Part shown: positions 29,951 through 38,492 of the stretch, piece by piece
Numbering within the stretch: position 1 is the first letter of the stretch
How the letters are laid out: each line of letters starts with the position of its first letter
Origin: Kiritimatiellia bacterium
Lineage (GTDB): Bacteria; Verrucomicrobiota; Kiritimatiellia; WLWN01
Direction: 5' to 3'
Length of the DNA: 64,000 nt
Assembly: GCA_012103575.1 (NCBI GenBank)
Contig: WLWN01000001.1
Span: 2,050,538 to 2,114,537, forward strand
Notes under the pieces: generated by a model
Database searches by the model: none
Told to the model about the DNA's origin: nothing
The model's input: the letters and a program-made list of their open reading frames with translations, nothing else
Made by a program: the position numbers and the translations under genes

Positions 29951-30053
29951 TTTCTTTAGCCATAGTCTAATTACGTTTCTGAAAAAATAAATGGAGAAAG
30001 ACTAGAGCATTTAACGATTAAAATGCCTCTCTAGAAGATCTATACTCCATGAC

Positions 30054-30467
30054 ACGAGTATAGCAACAGCAGAAATCCGGCGGCGTGCGATAGATGCCTA
30101 CAAAATGGGCAAAGGTTCCCAGGCCGATATCGCATCTTCTTATCGTGTAGATCTTAGAACGTTTCAGCGTGGGCTCTCTCGTTTCAACGAAACCGGACAG
30201 ACCGCTCCCCAACCGCGTGGGCATCGTCAGGCCCTCTACAGCGGAAAGCAGCTCAAGGCGTTGGCTCAACTGGGGGGCAAACATCCCGATGCAACGCTTG
30301 AAGAACTCAAGAACATGAGCGGCGTGAAGGGGTCGATCATGGCCGTACAGCGGGCGTTGAATCGGTTGGGCTGCCGGTATAAAAGAAACGCTTCACGCCA
30401 GCGAGCAAGACCGGGCGGATGTAAATCTCTTGAGAAAGCAGTGGATCCAAGAGGTGGCCAAACTTGA
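30054..30467 (+). CDS. IS630 orfA, copy C, start codon mutated
   Basis: Frame equivalent to MSIATAEIRRRAID onward, but the initiator is ACG. The first usable ATG is 30105 (MGKGSQADIAS), losing about 17 residues of the helix-turn-helix. It ends ...VDPRGGQT like the other intact copies. Confidence 0.75.
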   Translation, partial: TSIATAEIRRRAIDAYKMGKGSQADIASSYRVDLRTFQRGLSRFNETGQTAPQPRGHRQALYSGKQLKALAQLGGKHPDATLEELKNMSGVKGSIMAVQRALNRLGCRYKRNASRQRARPGGCKSLEKAVDPRGGQT

Positions 30468-30993
30468 TCCAAGTCGCCTTGTCTTTATTGATGAATCCGG
30501 GGCGAAAACGAATATGACTCGTCTGCGGGGCCGGGCGTTGGGCGGGAACAGGCTTTTTGCCAAAACGCCTCATGGACATTGGTGTACCACCACCTTGATT
30601 TCTTCGGTCCGCCTGGACGGAACAACAGCGGCCATGGAGGGGGAGGGGGCGACAGAGACGGCTGTTTTTGGAGAATATATTCGCCGGGTTCTTCTCCCGA
30701 CTCTTTCACCTGAAGACATCGTCATCATGGACAATCTTCGCGTCCATCACAATCCCAAGGTCATTGAACTCATTGAGTCATGTGGGGCCCATGTAAGATT
30801 CCTTCCACCCTACAGCCCCGATTCCAACCCCATTGAAAAAATGTGGGGCAAGATAAAGAATCGGTTGGGCAGCCTTGCAGCCCGCAGTCAGCAGGAACTA
30901 TCTGAAGCGATCACACAAGCGTTCGAAGAGGTTTCTCCCGACGAGGTAATCGGCTGGTCTTCTTCGTGCTACATCGCGACACCTCAATCGTGA
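30430..30993 (+). CDS. IS630 transposase orfB, copy C
   Basis: 187-residue DDE domain, almost identical to copy B. It overlaps orfA by 38 bp in the +1 (equivalently -2) frame. The sequence TATAAAAGAAACG, where family homology crosses from one frame to the other, is the likely shift site. Confidence 0.85.
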   Translation: MRKQWIQEVAKLDPSRLVFIDESGAKTNMTRLRGRALGGNRLFAKTPHGHWCTTTLISSVRLDGTTAAMEGEGATETAVFGEYIRRVLLPTLSPEDIVIMDNLRVHHNPKVIELIESCGAHVRFLPPYSPDSNPIEKMWGKIKNRLGSLAARSQQELSEAITQAFEEVSPDEVIGWSSSCYIATPQS

Positions 30994-31002
30994 AGCGCTC
31001 TA

Positions 31003-31404
31003 AAGACCAAGAAAAAGGGACTAAGAAGTATTTTGTATAAAGAGGCTCCTGCAAAAAAGGTTTAAAACAGTGTTGCAAACTCTCAAAGAGCTGCCACCAC
31101 CTAACAGGTGTTTAATAATGGTGCATCGATAAAAATCATTTTTTTGATTGATACGGTTTCAATTATAAGTATAAACTCGTAAACAATTCGAGAAATCTGC
31201 GGATTTGGCAAAGAGAATAAGAGGTAATATTAACATCTCTATGAAAAAGGAACCGCAACCAGCATGAGGCAGGTTCGGTTATAGAAAATGAACAACAGTC
31301 GAAACAGAGAGGGGAAAAAGATGATTAAAAATGGACTTTTTTATAACTTTTGAAAGAGTCTCTAAATAATCTCAATTTTGTACGTGACTATTGGTGGGAG
31401 GTAT
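31003..31404. other. Intergenic region upstream of psd
   Basis: About 400 AT-rich bases between IS630 copy C and psd. Short stop-rich frames only. Several AT-rich boxes exist, but no promoter could be assigned with confidence, and nothing else was recognised. Confidence 0.4.
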
Positions 31405-31422
31405 ATGATAACCTTCCTGTAA
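31405..31422 (+). promoter_or_regulatory. Possible leader mini-ORF before psd
   Basis: GGGAGG at 31396-31401 precedes an ATG at 31405 that encodes MITFL and stops at 31420-31422, directly abutting the psd translation start region (GGAGG at 31425-31429, GTG at 31435). It could couple translation, but the peptide is tiny and may be accidental. Confidence 0.25.
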
Positions 31423-31434
31423 ATGGAGGATTTG

Positions 31435-32109
31435 GTGAGGATACGAATTGTACGTGATGGATGGTACTTTATTTTAGGTCCAATTATTTTGTTAGGACTT
31501 GTTGCCGTAGGTTTTAATACGATTGGCTTGAATCTAACAGCTTTTTATATTCTTGGTGCGGGAATATGCATTGCTGTATTTATGATCTATTTTTTTCGTG
31601 ATCCCAAACGTGATATCCCAGAAGATCCAGATCTTTTTGTTGCAGGTGCAGATGGGACGATACGTGCTATTGACGAATTGCCTTCCTATAAAGAGTTTGA
31701 AGGGACTGTTGTGCGAATTAGCACATTTCTGAGTCCATTCAATGTGCATGTTAACCGTGCACCCATGACTGGCGTGGTAAAAGATTTAGGGTATACCCCA
31801 GGCAAACGCCTGTTTACTTTTCAGGATGCAGCTTCTGAATATAATGAGCATAGTACGATAATGATCGCTGGGGAAAAATCGCGTTGTTTGGTAAGGCAGA
31901 TTGTTGGACCTATTGTTCGTCGTGTGGTCTATTGGCTAAAACTAGAGCAGGAGATCAAGCGGGGCGATAGGATTGGTTTGATGAAATTCGGGTCCAGATT
32001 GGATATCTATTTTGAAAAATCAGATGTAAACGTCTTGATTAAAAAAGGGGATAAAGTGCGGGCAGGGGAGACCGTTATTGCGACTTTAAGAAAGGAAGAA
32101 AAACCATGA
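31435..32109 (+). CDS. psd: Phosphatidylserine decarboxylase proenzyme (short form)
   Basis: About 224 residues. Converts phosphatidylserine to phosphatidylethanolamine at the inner membrane. Two N-terminal helices (WYFILGPIILLGLVAVGF, AFYILGAGICIAVFMIYF) precede the catalytic part: DGTI, STFLSPFNVHVNRAP with the conserved His, and the self-cleavage motif FGS in LMKFGSRLD, where Gly-Ser cleavage makes the pyruvoyl group. GTG at 31435 is chosen because GGAGG lies 5 nt before it; an in-frame ATG at 31423 adds four residues. It overlaps pssA by 4 bp (ATGA), the usual pair. Confidence 0.93.
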   Translation: MRIRIVRDGWYFILGPIILLGLVAVGFNTIGLNLTAFYILGAGICIAVFMIYFFRDPKRDIPEDPDLFVAGADGTIRAIDELPSYKEFEGTVVRISTFLSPFNVHVNRAPMTGVVKDLGYTPGKRLFTFQDAASEYNEHSTIMIAGEKSRCLVRQIVGPIVRRVVYWLKLEQEIKRGDRIGLMKFGSRLDIYFEKSDVNVLIKKGDKVRAGETVIATLRKEEKP

Positions 32110-32858
32110 CGTGGCGTCAATTTATACCAACTATTTTTACATCAGCAGCGATGTTAGTAGGCTTTTTTAGTCTGATCACATGTGCCATGGGTCAATATAT
32201 GACTTCTGCTCAGTTGATTATGCTCTCTATGTTATTAGATGGGTTAGATGGAAATCTCGCACGACTGTTTAAAGGAACCACCAAATTTGGGGCTGAATTA
32301 GATACGTATGTTGACATCACTAGTTTTGGGATTGCTCCGGCTCTATTGGCTTATCTCGCTGTATTAAAGCACTTTGGCCTATTGGGGATCTTAATTACTT
32401 CGTTTATTGTTTTATCCGGTGCGATTCGTTTGTCGCGGTTTAGAATTAAAGATCCGTACCGAGGGCAACGTGGATATCAGGGGTTACCCATCACTGTAAA
32501 CGCTTGTTGGGTTTCCATGTTTGTATTTGTAACGGAGTCAAACCTGTTGGATTTTGGCTTGTTTTCTCTTTCAAAAGGTCCTTTAGCCACCATCGTTTGG
32601 ACGTCCACTCTATTGTTTATGGTCCTTCAAGTTTCCAATGTTCGTTATCCCAAACCCACTAAAGAATTGCTTGGGTTTATTCCTTGTATTATCTTTGTTT
32701 GTTTTCTTTTCCTCAAAGTTCAATTAGCCGTGGCATCGGCATTAACCATATGTGCCTCTTGTTTTGTATATGCGTTTATTACCCCCCTGCTTCCCAAACG
32801 TTCGGCCGTGATTGATGAGGCGGATGAAGAAGAGTCGTTTTCGGTATGGCGGACATAG
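32106..32858 (+). CDS. pssA: CDP-diacylglycerol--serine O-phosphatidyltransferase
   Basis: 250 residues, multi-helix membrane enzyme making phosphatidylserine, the substrate for the preceding psd. The CDP-alcohol phosphatidyltransferase motif DG-xx-AR-x8-G-xxx-D-xxx-D is visible in LDGLDGNLARLFKG and AELDTYVD. Followed 38 bp later by MITE copy 2, whose hairpin may end the transcript. Confidence 0.93.
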   Translation: MTWRQFIPTIFTSAAMLVGFFSLITCAMGQYMTSAQLIMLSMLLDGLDGNLARLFKGTTKFGAELDTYVDITSFGIAPALLAYLAVLKHFGLLGILITSFIVLSGAIRLSRFRIKDPYRGQRGYQGLPITVNACWVSMFVFVTESNLLDFGLFSLSKGPLATIVWTSTLLFMVLQVSNVRYPKPTKELLGFIPCIIFVCFLFLKVQLAVASALTICASCFVYAFITPLLPKRSAVIDEADEEESFSVWRT

Positions 32859-32896
32859 AAGAGCTTTTTGCAAAAAGATTTCAAAAATGAATAAAT

Positions 32897-33059
32897 CCTG
32901 GGTCCGTCAGTTAAACGCGGTTTTCTGTACGAACCATTTGGGCCAAAAGGAATTACAAAAAAGCCTCGACGCACCCAGCGGGTGTGCCTGCGTTTTTTTA
33001 CAACCTTTTGCCTCCAAAGCATTCGCACAGAAATCCCACGCTTAACTGACGGATCCAGG
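32897..33059. mobile_element. MITE-like element, copy 2 (163 bp)
   Basis: Same family and orientation as copy 1 (left end CCTGGGTCCGTCAGTTAAAC), with the 5-bp duplication TAAAT at 32892-32896 and 33060-33064. It sits just downstream of pssA. Confidence 0.93.
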
Positions 33060-33436
33060 TAAATGAGATCGTATAACTAACGGGGCAGCCCTCTCTCCTT
33101 ACAAAAAATTTCTAAAGGCAGAGAGAAACTGGAATAAACTCTAGATACAGAGCGTAGACAGTTAATCCGTAAAAATGAACAACGTATCTAGACCTACATG
33201 CAAGCAGCACAGAAATGGCGAGAAGTATGGCCACTAATAGAACAACAAACCTTGCATGGTACGCTTCCTGAAATGCACGATATCATGGTCCGTAAAGCGG
33301 AGGAAGATTTAAAGCTACGCAATCTGTCCTAAGAAGAGTTGATTCCTTATTGGTCTTTGTGGTTAAAACAGGCTCAGGGTACCAATGAATTAGACCAAGA
33401 TCAATACTCGCATGGTGTCGTATGGATACACAAAAT
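33060..33436 (+). other. Stop-riddled remnant between two MITE copies
   Basis: No intact gene. One frame reads MQAAQKWREVWPLIEQQTLH..., MHDIMVRKAEEDLKLRNLS-stop-EELIPYWSLWLKQAQG and runs into MITE copy 3, which suggests a decayed gene with internal stops that the MITE entered. Family not recognised. After the MITE a similar open stretch (ISKDYKVSSTKHLHCTMECQ) continues to about 33700. Confidence 0.35.
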
Positions 33437-33599
33437 CCTGGATCCGTCAGTTAAACGTGGGACTTCTGTGCGAATGCTTTGGAGGCAAAAGGTTGTAAAA
33501 AAACGCAGGCACACCCGCTGGGTGCGTCGAGGCTTTTTTGTAATTCCTTTTGGCCCAAATGGTTCGTGCAGAAAACCGCGTTTAACTGACGGATCCAGG
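33437..33599. mobile_element. MITE-like element, copy 3 (163 bp, inverted)
   Basis: Reverse orientation relative to copies 1, 2 and 5. Both ends are intact, but the flanks (AAAAT left, TGAAC right) do not form a duplication, unlike the other complete copies. Confidence 0.9.
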
Positions 33600-33701
33600 T
33601 GAACGTATCTCTAAAGATTATAAGGTCAGTAGTACAAAACATTTGCATTGCACGATGGAGTGTCAGTTTGATGTCGTATCTCTTGATGGGGATGACCCTG
33701 T

Positions 33702-34585
33702 ATGGCGAATCTATTTCTGGATTGGGTGGGGCGCCTTGTCCCTGGTTCTGGAGTCATCAATATTTATGCTCCACCGGGGATGCGATTCGGAGCTATAAAC
33801 GTACAAGAAGGCGAAGAGGTAGAAACCAATCAGGTTCTGGCCACCGTCAAAAAACTCATCCTTGCAGGAGGCCGGGATAGAGAGCTGCGCCTTGCCGAAC
33901 TAGAACTAGCCACAGCTTGCCTGGACCAAACGTTTAGCCTTGTTATGCAGGAGAAACGTATAGCGAACTTAAACGATGAAAATTGAGTTAAAAGAAGATA
34001 TTTATCAGGTTTACAAGAAGAAAAAAGTCCAGGGCCTTGCAGCAGCAGCGGAGCTTACAAAGCTAGGTTTGGATATTGAGCTTAAAAAACAACATCTTCA
34101 GCTAGCAAAACTTGAACATTTGATGCTTCGAAAAAAACATGCTATTCGTTCTAAACGAGCGGAAGAGATAGTAAAACGCGCTAAAGTGGGCAGTAAAAAA
34201 AATCTTCGCTCGCCCATAAAAGGCAAGGTTCTTAAACGGCTGGTCCATCCGGGATATACAGTAGGGAATACGCCCGTTTTTAAACTTGGAAATACAGACT
34301 ACCATGTATGCTATCGCTGAAGTGTATGAGGCGGATGCTCGACGAGTAAAGGAAGGGCAACAAGCCGAGATAACCAGCGTGGCTTTTCCCGGAAAACTTC
34401 TGGGCAAGGTAGAGCGGACTGGCGCCATGATCTTTAGAAACACCATTGAAAGCATCGATCCCAGCGCCGCGACCCATTCACGCGTGGTGGAGGTATGGAT
34501 CCGCCTTGAAAAAAACGACTACGCTAAAAACCTAGTTTACCTGCAAGTTGAATTTACCATTCATACAGGTGAAAATGAAGGGTGA
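33702..34585 (+). pseudogene. HlyD/DevB-type membrane fusion protein, two frameshifts
   Basis: Three frames each hold a piece: VGRLVPGSGVINIYAPPGMR with EGEEVETNQVLATV (lipoyl-like half), then a coiled-coil middle (AAAAELTKLGLDIELKKQ, LRSPIKGKVLKRLVHPGYTV), then the beta-barrel part (MYAIAEVYEADARRVKEGQQ). Breaks lie near 33970 and 34305. The N-terminal membrane anchor is also missing or scrambled. In the DevBCA family this protein links an inner-membrane ABC exporter to an outer-membrane channel, and a DevC remnant follows. Confidence 0.82.
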
Positions 34586-34602
34586 TAATTCAGCTTAACG
34601 TC

Positions 34603-34683
34603 TGCACAACAAAAAAAATGACTAAAAATAACGCGAGCGCAAGCAAGCGAATGACTATCAATGACGTCCCTCCGGACCAATGA
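34603..34683. repeat. AATGAC-spaced small hairpin repeats, short array
   Basis: Small palindromes separated by AATGAC-type spacers: CGCGAGCGCAAGCAAGCG, then AATGACTATCAATGAC, then GTCCCTCCGGAC, then AATGACC. The same style of repeat occurs at 36385-36570. Confidence 0.6.
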
Positions 34684-34950
34684 CCCTCTTAAAAATGCGC
34701 ACGCCAATAGCCTGGTTCAATACCGTTCAACACAAAAGATGGACTCTCGTGGCTAGTTTGGGAATCTGCTTTTCCGTTTTATTGATCTTTATGCAGCTAG
34801 GCTTTTTAGGGGGAGCCAGACAAAACGCTTCTTTTCTGTATAGGGCGCTCGAAGGGGATATTATCTTAGTCCCAAAAGGGTACTTTACCATAGGATTAGG
34901 AGCTTCTAATTTCAGTGGGCACCGTATCTTTCAAGCTCGGAATCTTTCCG
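34680..34950 (+). pseudogene. DevC-type ABC exporter permease, 5' fragment
   Basis: About 90 codons: TPIAWFNTVQHKRWTLVASL, LIFMQLGFLGGARQNASFLY, ALEGDIILV. This is the N-terminal helix and start of the periplasmic domain of a DevC/MacB-like permease. It is cut near 34950 where an IS630 fragment begins. The rest of the permease and the ATPase (DevA) are gone from this place. Confidence 0.82.
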
Positions 34951-35290
34951 GAGGGGAGGGAGAGGGGGAGTTCGCCGGGTTCTTCTCCCGACTCTTTCAC
35001 CTGAAGACATCGTCATCGTGGACAATCTTCGCGTCCATCACAATCCCAAGGTCATTGAACTCATTGAGTCATGTGGGCCCATGTAAGATTCCTTCCACCC
35101 TACAGCCCCGATTCCAACCCCATTAAAAAAATGTGGGGCAAGATAAAGAATCGGTTGGGCAGCCTTGCAGCCCGCAGTCAGCAGGAACTATCTGAAGCGA
35201 TCACACAAGCGTTCGAAGAGGTTTCTCCCGACGAGGTAATCGGCTGGTTTTCTTCGTGCTACATCGCGACACCTCAATCGTGAAGCGCTC
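34951..35290 (+). mobile_element. IS630-family fragment, copy D (3' end only)
   Basis: Contains only the C-terminal part of orfB, with the right terminal repeat at 35290 and TA at 35291-35292. The first ~20 bases are a scrambled GA-rich stretch. A lost G near 35075 frameshifts the remaining orfB before PPYSPDSNPIKKMWGKIKN. The right side TA lies inside IS30 sequence, so this copy had inserted into an IS30 element before a deletion removed the left side. Confidence 0.88.
35071..35283 (+). pseudogene. IS630 orfB C-terminal fragment, copy D
   Basis: About 70 codons from AHVRFLPPYSPDSNP to the normal C terminus (CYIATPQS). The Glu motif reads NPIKKMWGK, so the catalytic Glu is changed to Lys here. 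Non-functional. Confidence 0.85.
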
Positions 35291-35292
35291 TA

Positions 35293-35608
35293 GCTCCCAT
35301 CACTCTTTGAGGCTTTCGGGCTAGCTGTAATCGGCTTTGAGCCAGGGGCCATTTGCGGGTCTTGGGTAATAGCGGCCACGGACTCGATTACGGCGAAATT
35401 CGCGCCAAATAGTCGAGGGGGATCGGCCCAGGCGACGGCTAATTTGAGATAAGCTATATTTTTCTTTTAGCATCTGGGCTATCACTTCTTGTTCATAACG
35501 GTTTAAATGTTCGTAGGTTCGTGGCATTCTATGTTCTCCTTTGGGGGGGGTCAGATACCCAAAGAATGAACTATGCTGCGGACCTTTGCACTTGTATTGT
35601 TACTCTAC
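35293..35608 (-). mobile_element. IS30-family fragment
   Basis: Carries the left terminal repeat (ending at 35608, the inverse of GTAGAGTAACAATACAAGTG) and the N-terminal helix-turn-helix part of the transposase (MPRTYEHLNRYEQEVIAQML, LGRSPSTIWREFRRNRVRGR; 35321-35527). It is interrupted on its inner side by IS630 copy D. A longer copy of the same element is at 42671-43643. Confidence 0.88.
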
Positions 35609-36084
35609 CTCTTTCAGCGACGGCAGAAAGGACACTCACAAACAATATGATATTTAGACTTAATCTTTTCACTCTCTCTTTCTCCTTTGGGTTATGGGGG
35701 CCAACCAAATGGAATAATCTTGCTAAATCATCTTGCGTCTAATCGATTGGTTCCTGCGATCATTTCGTTGCCGTCGTTTATACCATCCCCCCTATGACAT
35801 TCTCCTTAACTCTAACCTTCTGTTAAACCATTTTCTGCCACAGGAAAAGTTCGAAGTTTGGACGATGTCGCCCTCTTGATCTTTTCTTTCTGCTAATATA
35901 CAATCCTCATTATAATGTCAAACTTTTATTTCCTATTAATTTTAGCCTACTACAACACGACTACACGGACTATACCTTTGACATGTACCTTGAAAGTGCA
36001 AACGTTGATATAACCGAAATACATGGGTTTAATGCATGGCGCAAGGGACCTGTCTAGAAGATAGAACATATGGATTTTAAATCG
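35609..36084. other. Unassigned region before the sphingolipid remnants
   Basis: No intact gene. A ~70-codon open stretch (about 35850-36057) reads DLFFLLIYNPHYNVKLLF and later ANVDITEIHGFNAWRKGPV before a stop. It may be the ruin of a coding region upstream of the SPT-like tail, but I cannot name it. Confidence 0.3.
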
Positions 36085-36384
36085 CTCGTCTGAACGCTCA
36101 AGATACAGAAGTTGCGGACTTTGCTCAAGACCAGGTTGGATACAGGCAAGAGCGAAGGTTGTATTATACCGGTTTTTTACGGGACCGAGAAAAAATTATA
36201 TCCTTTACATAATTATCTTCAGCGTACGGGGATGGATACGGGACTCATGCAATATCTCGCGGCAGCCCGCGGAAAGGCCCGACTTTGGCTTTTTATCACT
36301 TCAGAACATACCTCAAATCAAATCGAAGCAGCAGCCATTCTTTTTAAAACTGCTGAACGGTTCGATTTTCTTAAGTCAACTTGA
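36085..36384 (+). pseudogene. Serine palmitoyltransferase/AONS-family aminotransferase, C-terminal remnant
   Basis: About 95 codons (open from 36112). CIIPVFYGTEKKLYPLHNYL, then LAAARGKARLWLFITSEHTS, then QIEAAAILFKTAERFDF. This is the C-terminal small domain of the alpha-oxoamine synthase family (BioF, KBL, SPT). The PLP-binding large domain is absent. Because the neighbouring genes are all sphingolipid-type, the serine palmitoyltransferase member is the likeliest ancestor, but the tail alone cannot settle it. Confidence 0.72.
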
Positions 36385-36570
36385 TTGGTCTGCTATGCAG
36401 ACGTCATTAATACCGCTTTGCGGTTGTCATTTAGCTTGCTTCGCAAGCGCCATTAGTGGTCATTTGCTCACTGCGTTCGCATCAACTTCCCGGTGGGTTT
36501 CCGCGCTTAGGACCCAATGACTTAATGACGTTCTTTGAAAAAGGACCACTGACGGCACGTAGTGCCAAAT
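36385..36570. repeat. Array of small hairpins with GTCATT/AATGAC spacers
   Basis: Successive palindromes TCTGCTATGCAGA, ACCGCTTTGCGGT, GCTTGCTTCGCAAGC and GGCACGTAGTGCC are separated by variants of GTCATTA or CAATGAC. It lies between two convergent genes (SPT-like tail and desaturase). It is the same class of repeat as at 34603. Not a CRISPR: units are short, palindromic and not uniform. Confidence 0.65.
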
Positions 36571-36572
36571 GA

Positions 36573-37445
36573 CTATTGTCGAAGAGCACGAGAGAAGAGA
36601 GACAGATCTCCATCTCTAATAAATTTGATCAGTAATTTGGTCCATGACGTATGGTAGGTTAGTGAGTTGTACCACGCTGGCGCTAGTTTACGAATGTGTG
36701 GCAGTCTATTCCAAGGCACAGATGGCAGATCATGATGTTCGTTATGATAGCCTACGTTAAAAGCAAGTACGTTGAGTGGTCCATAGTAACTATAGGTCTC
36801 TTGGGGCGGATCTACGAGATAATGTTCTTGAATCCAACGAGCTCCCAGAGGATGTAACCCTATCGAGAAGAATAGAGATAAAAGTAAATATAAGTAAGCC
36901 ATGGGGCCTATATAAAAGTAAACGAAGAGATCAAAACTCAATACAATGATCATGTTGATCATTGTCCATTTGCTGATTATCTTTATCTGGCGAATTCGGG
37001 GAGGGCGAAGTGCCTGAAAAAAAGGGAACAAAATAAGCCAAAGGGTTTTTCTTAGCATAGAATTTCCGATTAACCGGGCCTCCCAATAGCTTGGCAAGTC
37101 GGCATCCCCCTCATGATCACCTTGAGAGGCGTGGTGCTTTAGGTGGTAACGACGAAAAGAGATTGCGCCGGGCACAGTGTTGGGTAAATCAGCAAAAATA
37201 GCGGCAAGCAGGTTTAACCGCTTGCTACTAAAAACCAGATTATGTGCGCATTCATGGATGAGAACATAGAGTCCATGATTTGCGAATGCGCCTATGCCAT
37301 AGGCGCATAGCAGGCATAGCCACCAAGCTTGATCGCGCAAAAGAGAGGCTAAACCTATTTGCCATGTCACAAGGAAGAGGATGAAGAGGAAGGTGTACGG
37401 GTTTCGTCCAATAAGACTCCGTAGCGCCGGATGCTCCTTTAACAT
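36573..37445 (-). CDS. Sphingolipid Delta4-desaturase (DEGS-like fatty acid desaturase)
   Basis: 290 residues from the only in-frame ATG. Three di-iron histidine boxes: HECAH, YHLKHH and HNEHH. The region around the third box (ETYSYYGPLNVLAFNVGYHN, then EHHDLPSVPWNRLP and HTSWTKLLIKFIRDGDLSLF) is strikingly like eukaryotic dihydroceramide Delta4-desaturase. Homology continues upstream of the ATG (FFQAAAEHPHKARTKAML), where no start codon exists in frame. An ATG at 37516 would join if one T were added to the 7-T run near 37490. So the gene may be 5'-frameshifted. It would introduce the sphingosine double bond in ceramide at the membrane. Confidence 0.85.
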   Translation of the reverse strand: MLKEHPALRSLIGRNPYTFLFILFLVTWQIGLASLLRDQAWWLCLLCAYGIGAFANHGLYVLIHECAHNLVFSSKRLNLLAAIFADLPNTVPGAISFRRYHLKHHASQGDHEGDADLPSYWEARLIGNSMLRKTLWLILFPFFQALRPPRIRQIKIISKWTMINMIIVLSFDLFVYFYIGPMAYLYLLLSLFFSIGLHPLGARWIQEHYLVDPPQETYSYYGPLNVLAFNVGYHNEHHDLPSVPWNRLPHIRKLAPAWYNSLTYHTSWTKLLIKFIRDGDLSLFSRALRQ

Positions 37446-37503
37446 GGCCTTGGTTCTGGCTTTATGAGGGTGTTCCGCTGCAGCTTGAAAAAAATTTTGT
37501 GAA

Positions 37504-38489
37504 CTATAACCATTTTTTTTCCTTATACCATTTTGCGGTTATAGACAACCCTTTTTGTAAGGGGTAGCTTGGTTGATAACCCAATTCAGTGGATATTTTT
37601 TGACTGTTACAAAGCCATGATTTTTGACGGTAGATCTTGAAACGAGTTAAATTAATCCAAAAAGTTTTTCCCAAAATTTGTTGTAGGACATGCGCGAAAA
37701 CGGATACACCCCAAAAAATAGGCATAGGGATATAAAGGCTCATACAGTTCTTTTTTGAAGAACACGAGCTATTTTAGTTTGAAAATCAATCCATGTGTGA
37801 GGTGGTTCCTGGTCGTTTACATAATAGATAGATCCTGAGACGGTATTCCTAAATCCGCAAAGATACAAACCTTCAACAAGATCAGCAATGTAGATACTAG
37901 AGGCGTATCGGGAAGAAAACCCTATATTAACTTTAAGGCCTATTCTGACTAATTTGTAGATTGCATAAACACCTTTATCTCGAGGACCATAGACCATAGG
38001 GGGCCGAACGCATAGGATATGAATACGTTCTTTGTAGGCTAGCAGCGCTTGTTCTGCTTTGAGTTTACTCAGACCATAGGCGCTAACAGGTTGAGACTCA
38101 TCTTGTTCGGTTTTAGGACGCTGAAAAGAGGAAGAACCGCTTGCTTCCATGGAAGAGAGATAAATGAATTTCTTGAGCGTGGGATTATAGTTCAACGTAG
38201 CTTGAAGTAACTGTTCCGTTCCATGGACATTTTGGGCATAAAAATCTCTTTCCCGGCGAGCGTTTACGATACCCGCGATATGAAAAATTAGGTCTTGCCC
38301 TGTTACCGCCTCTTTTAAAGAAGCCGGATGGATGAGATCGCCTTGAACCAACCGAATGTTTCTATGTTGAAGCCATTGCAGGTTACTAGAGCTGCGGATG
38401 AGCGCTGTGATTTCATGACCTTCCGTTAACAAGCGATCAACGAGGTGACTTCCTATAAAACCGGTTGCGCCTGTAATCAAGATGTTCAT
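37504..38489 (-). pseudogene. NAD-dependent epimerase/dehydratase (extended SDR), frameshifted
   Basis: N-terminal Rossmann motif ITGATGFIGSHLVDRLL, active site YGLSKLKAE (YxxxK), and a domain pattern like dihydroflavonol-4-reductase relatives. The frame stops at 37740, and the C-terminal ~75 residues (LYIPMPIFWGVSVFAHVLQQ, STELGYQPSYPLQKGL) continue in another frame to 37504. It starts 3 bp after the GNAT gene, so they were co-transcribed. In bacterial ceramide clusters an SDR of this class acts as the 3-keto reductase; that assignment here is inferred from context. Confidence 0.82.
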
Positions 38490-38492
38490 GAT

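Larger units (their letters stand above)
30005..31000 (+). mobile_element. IS630-family element, copy C (996 bp)
   Basis: Flanked by TA (30003-30004, 31001-31002), with the same terminal repeats. Full orfA length without the 2-bp deletion of A and B, but the orfA start codon is changed (ACG at 30054-30056 where other copies have ATG). Confidence 0.95.

Noticed and set aside
33339..33602. 87-codon frame across MITE copy 3
   Set aside because: Most of it is MITE palindrome. Similar frames recur in other copies and are not proteins.
36385..36570. CRISPR-like repeat array
   Set aside because: Units are short palindromes of differing sequence with 7-10 nt spacers, there is no constant repeat and no cas gene.
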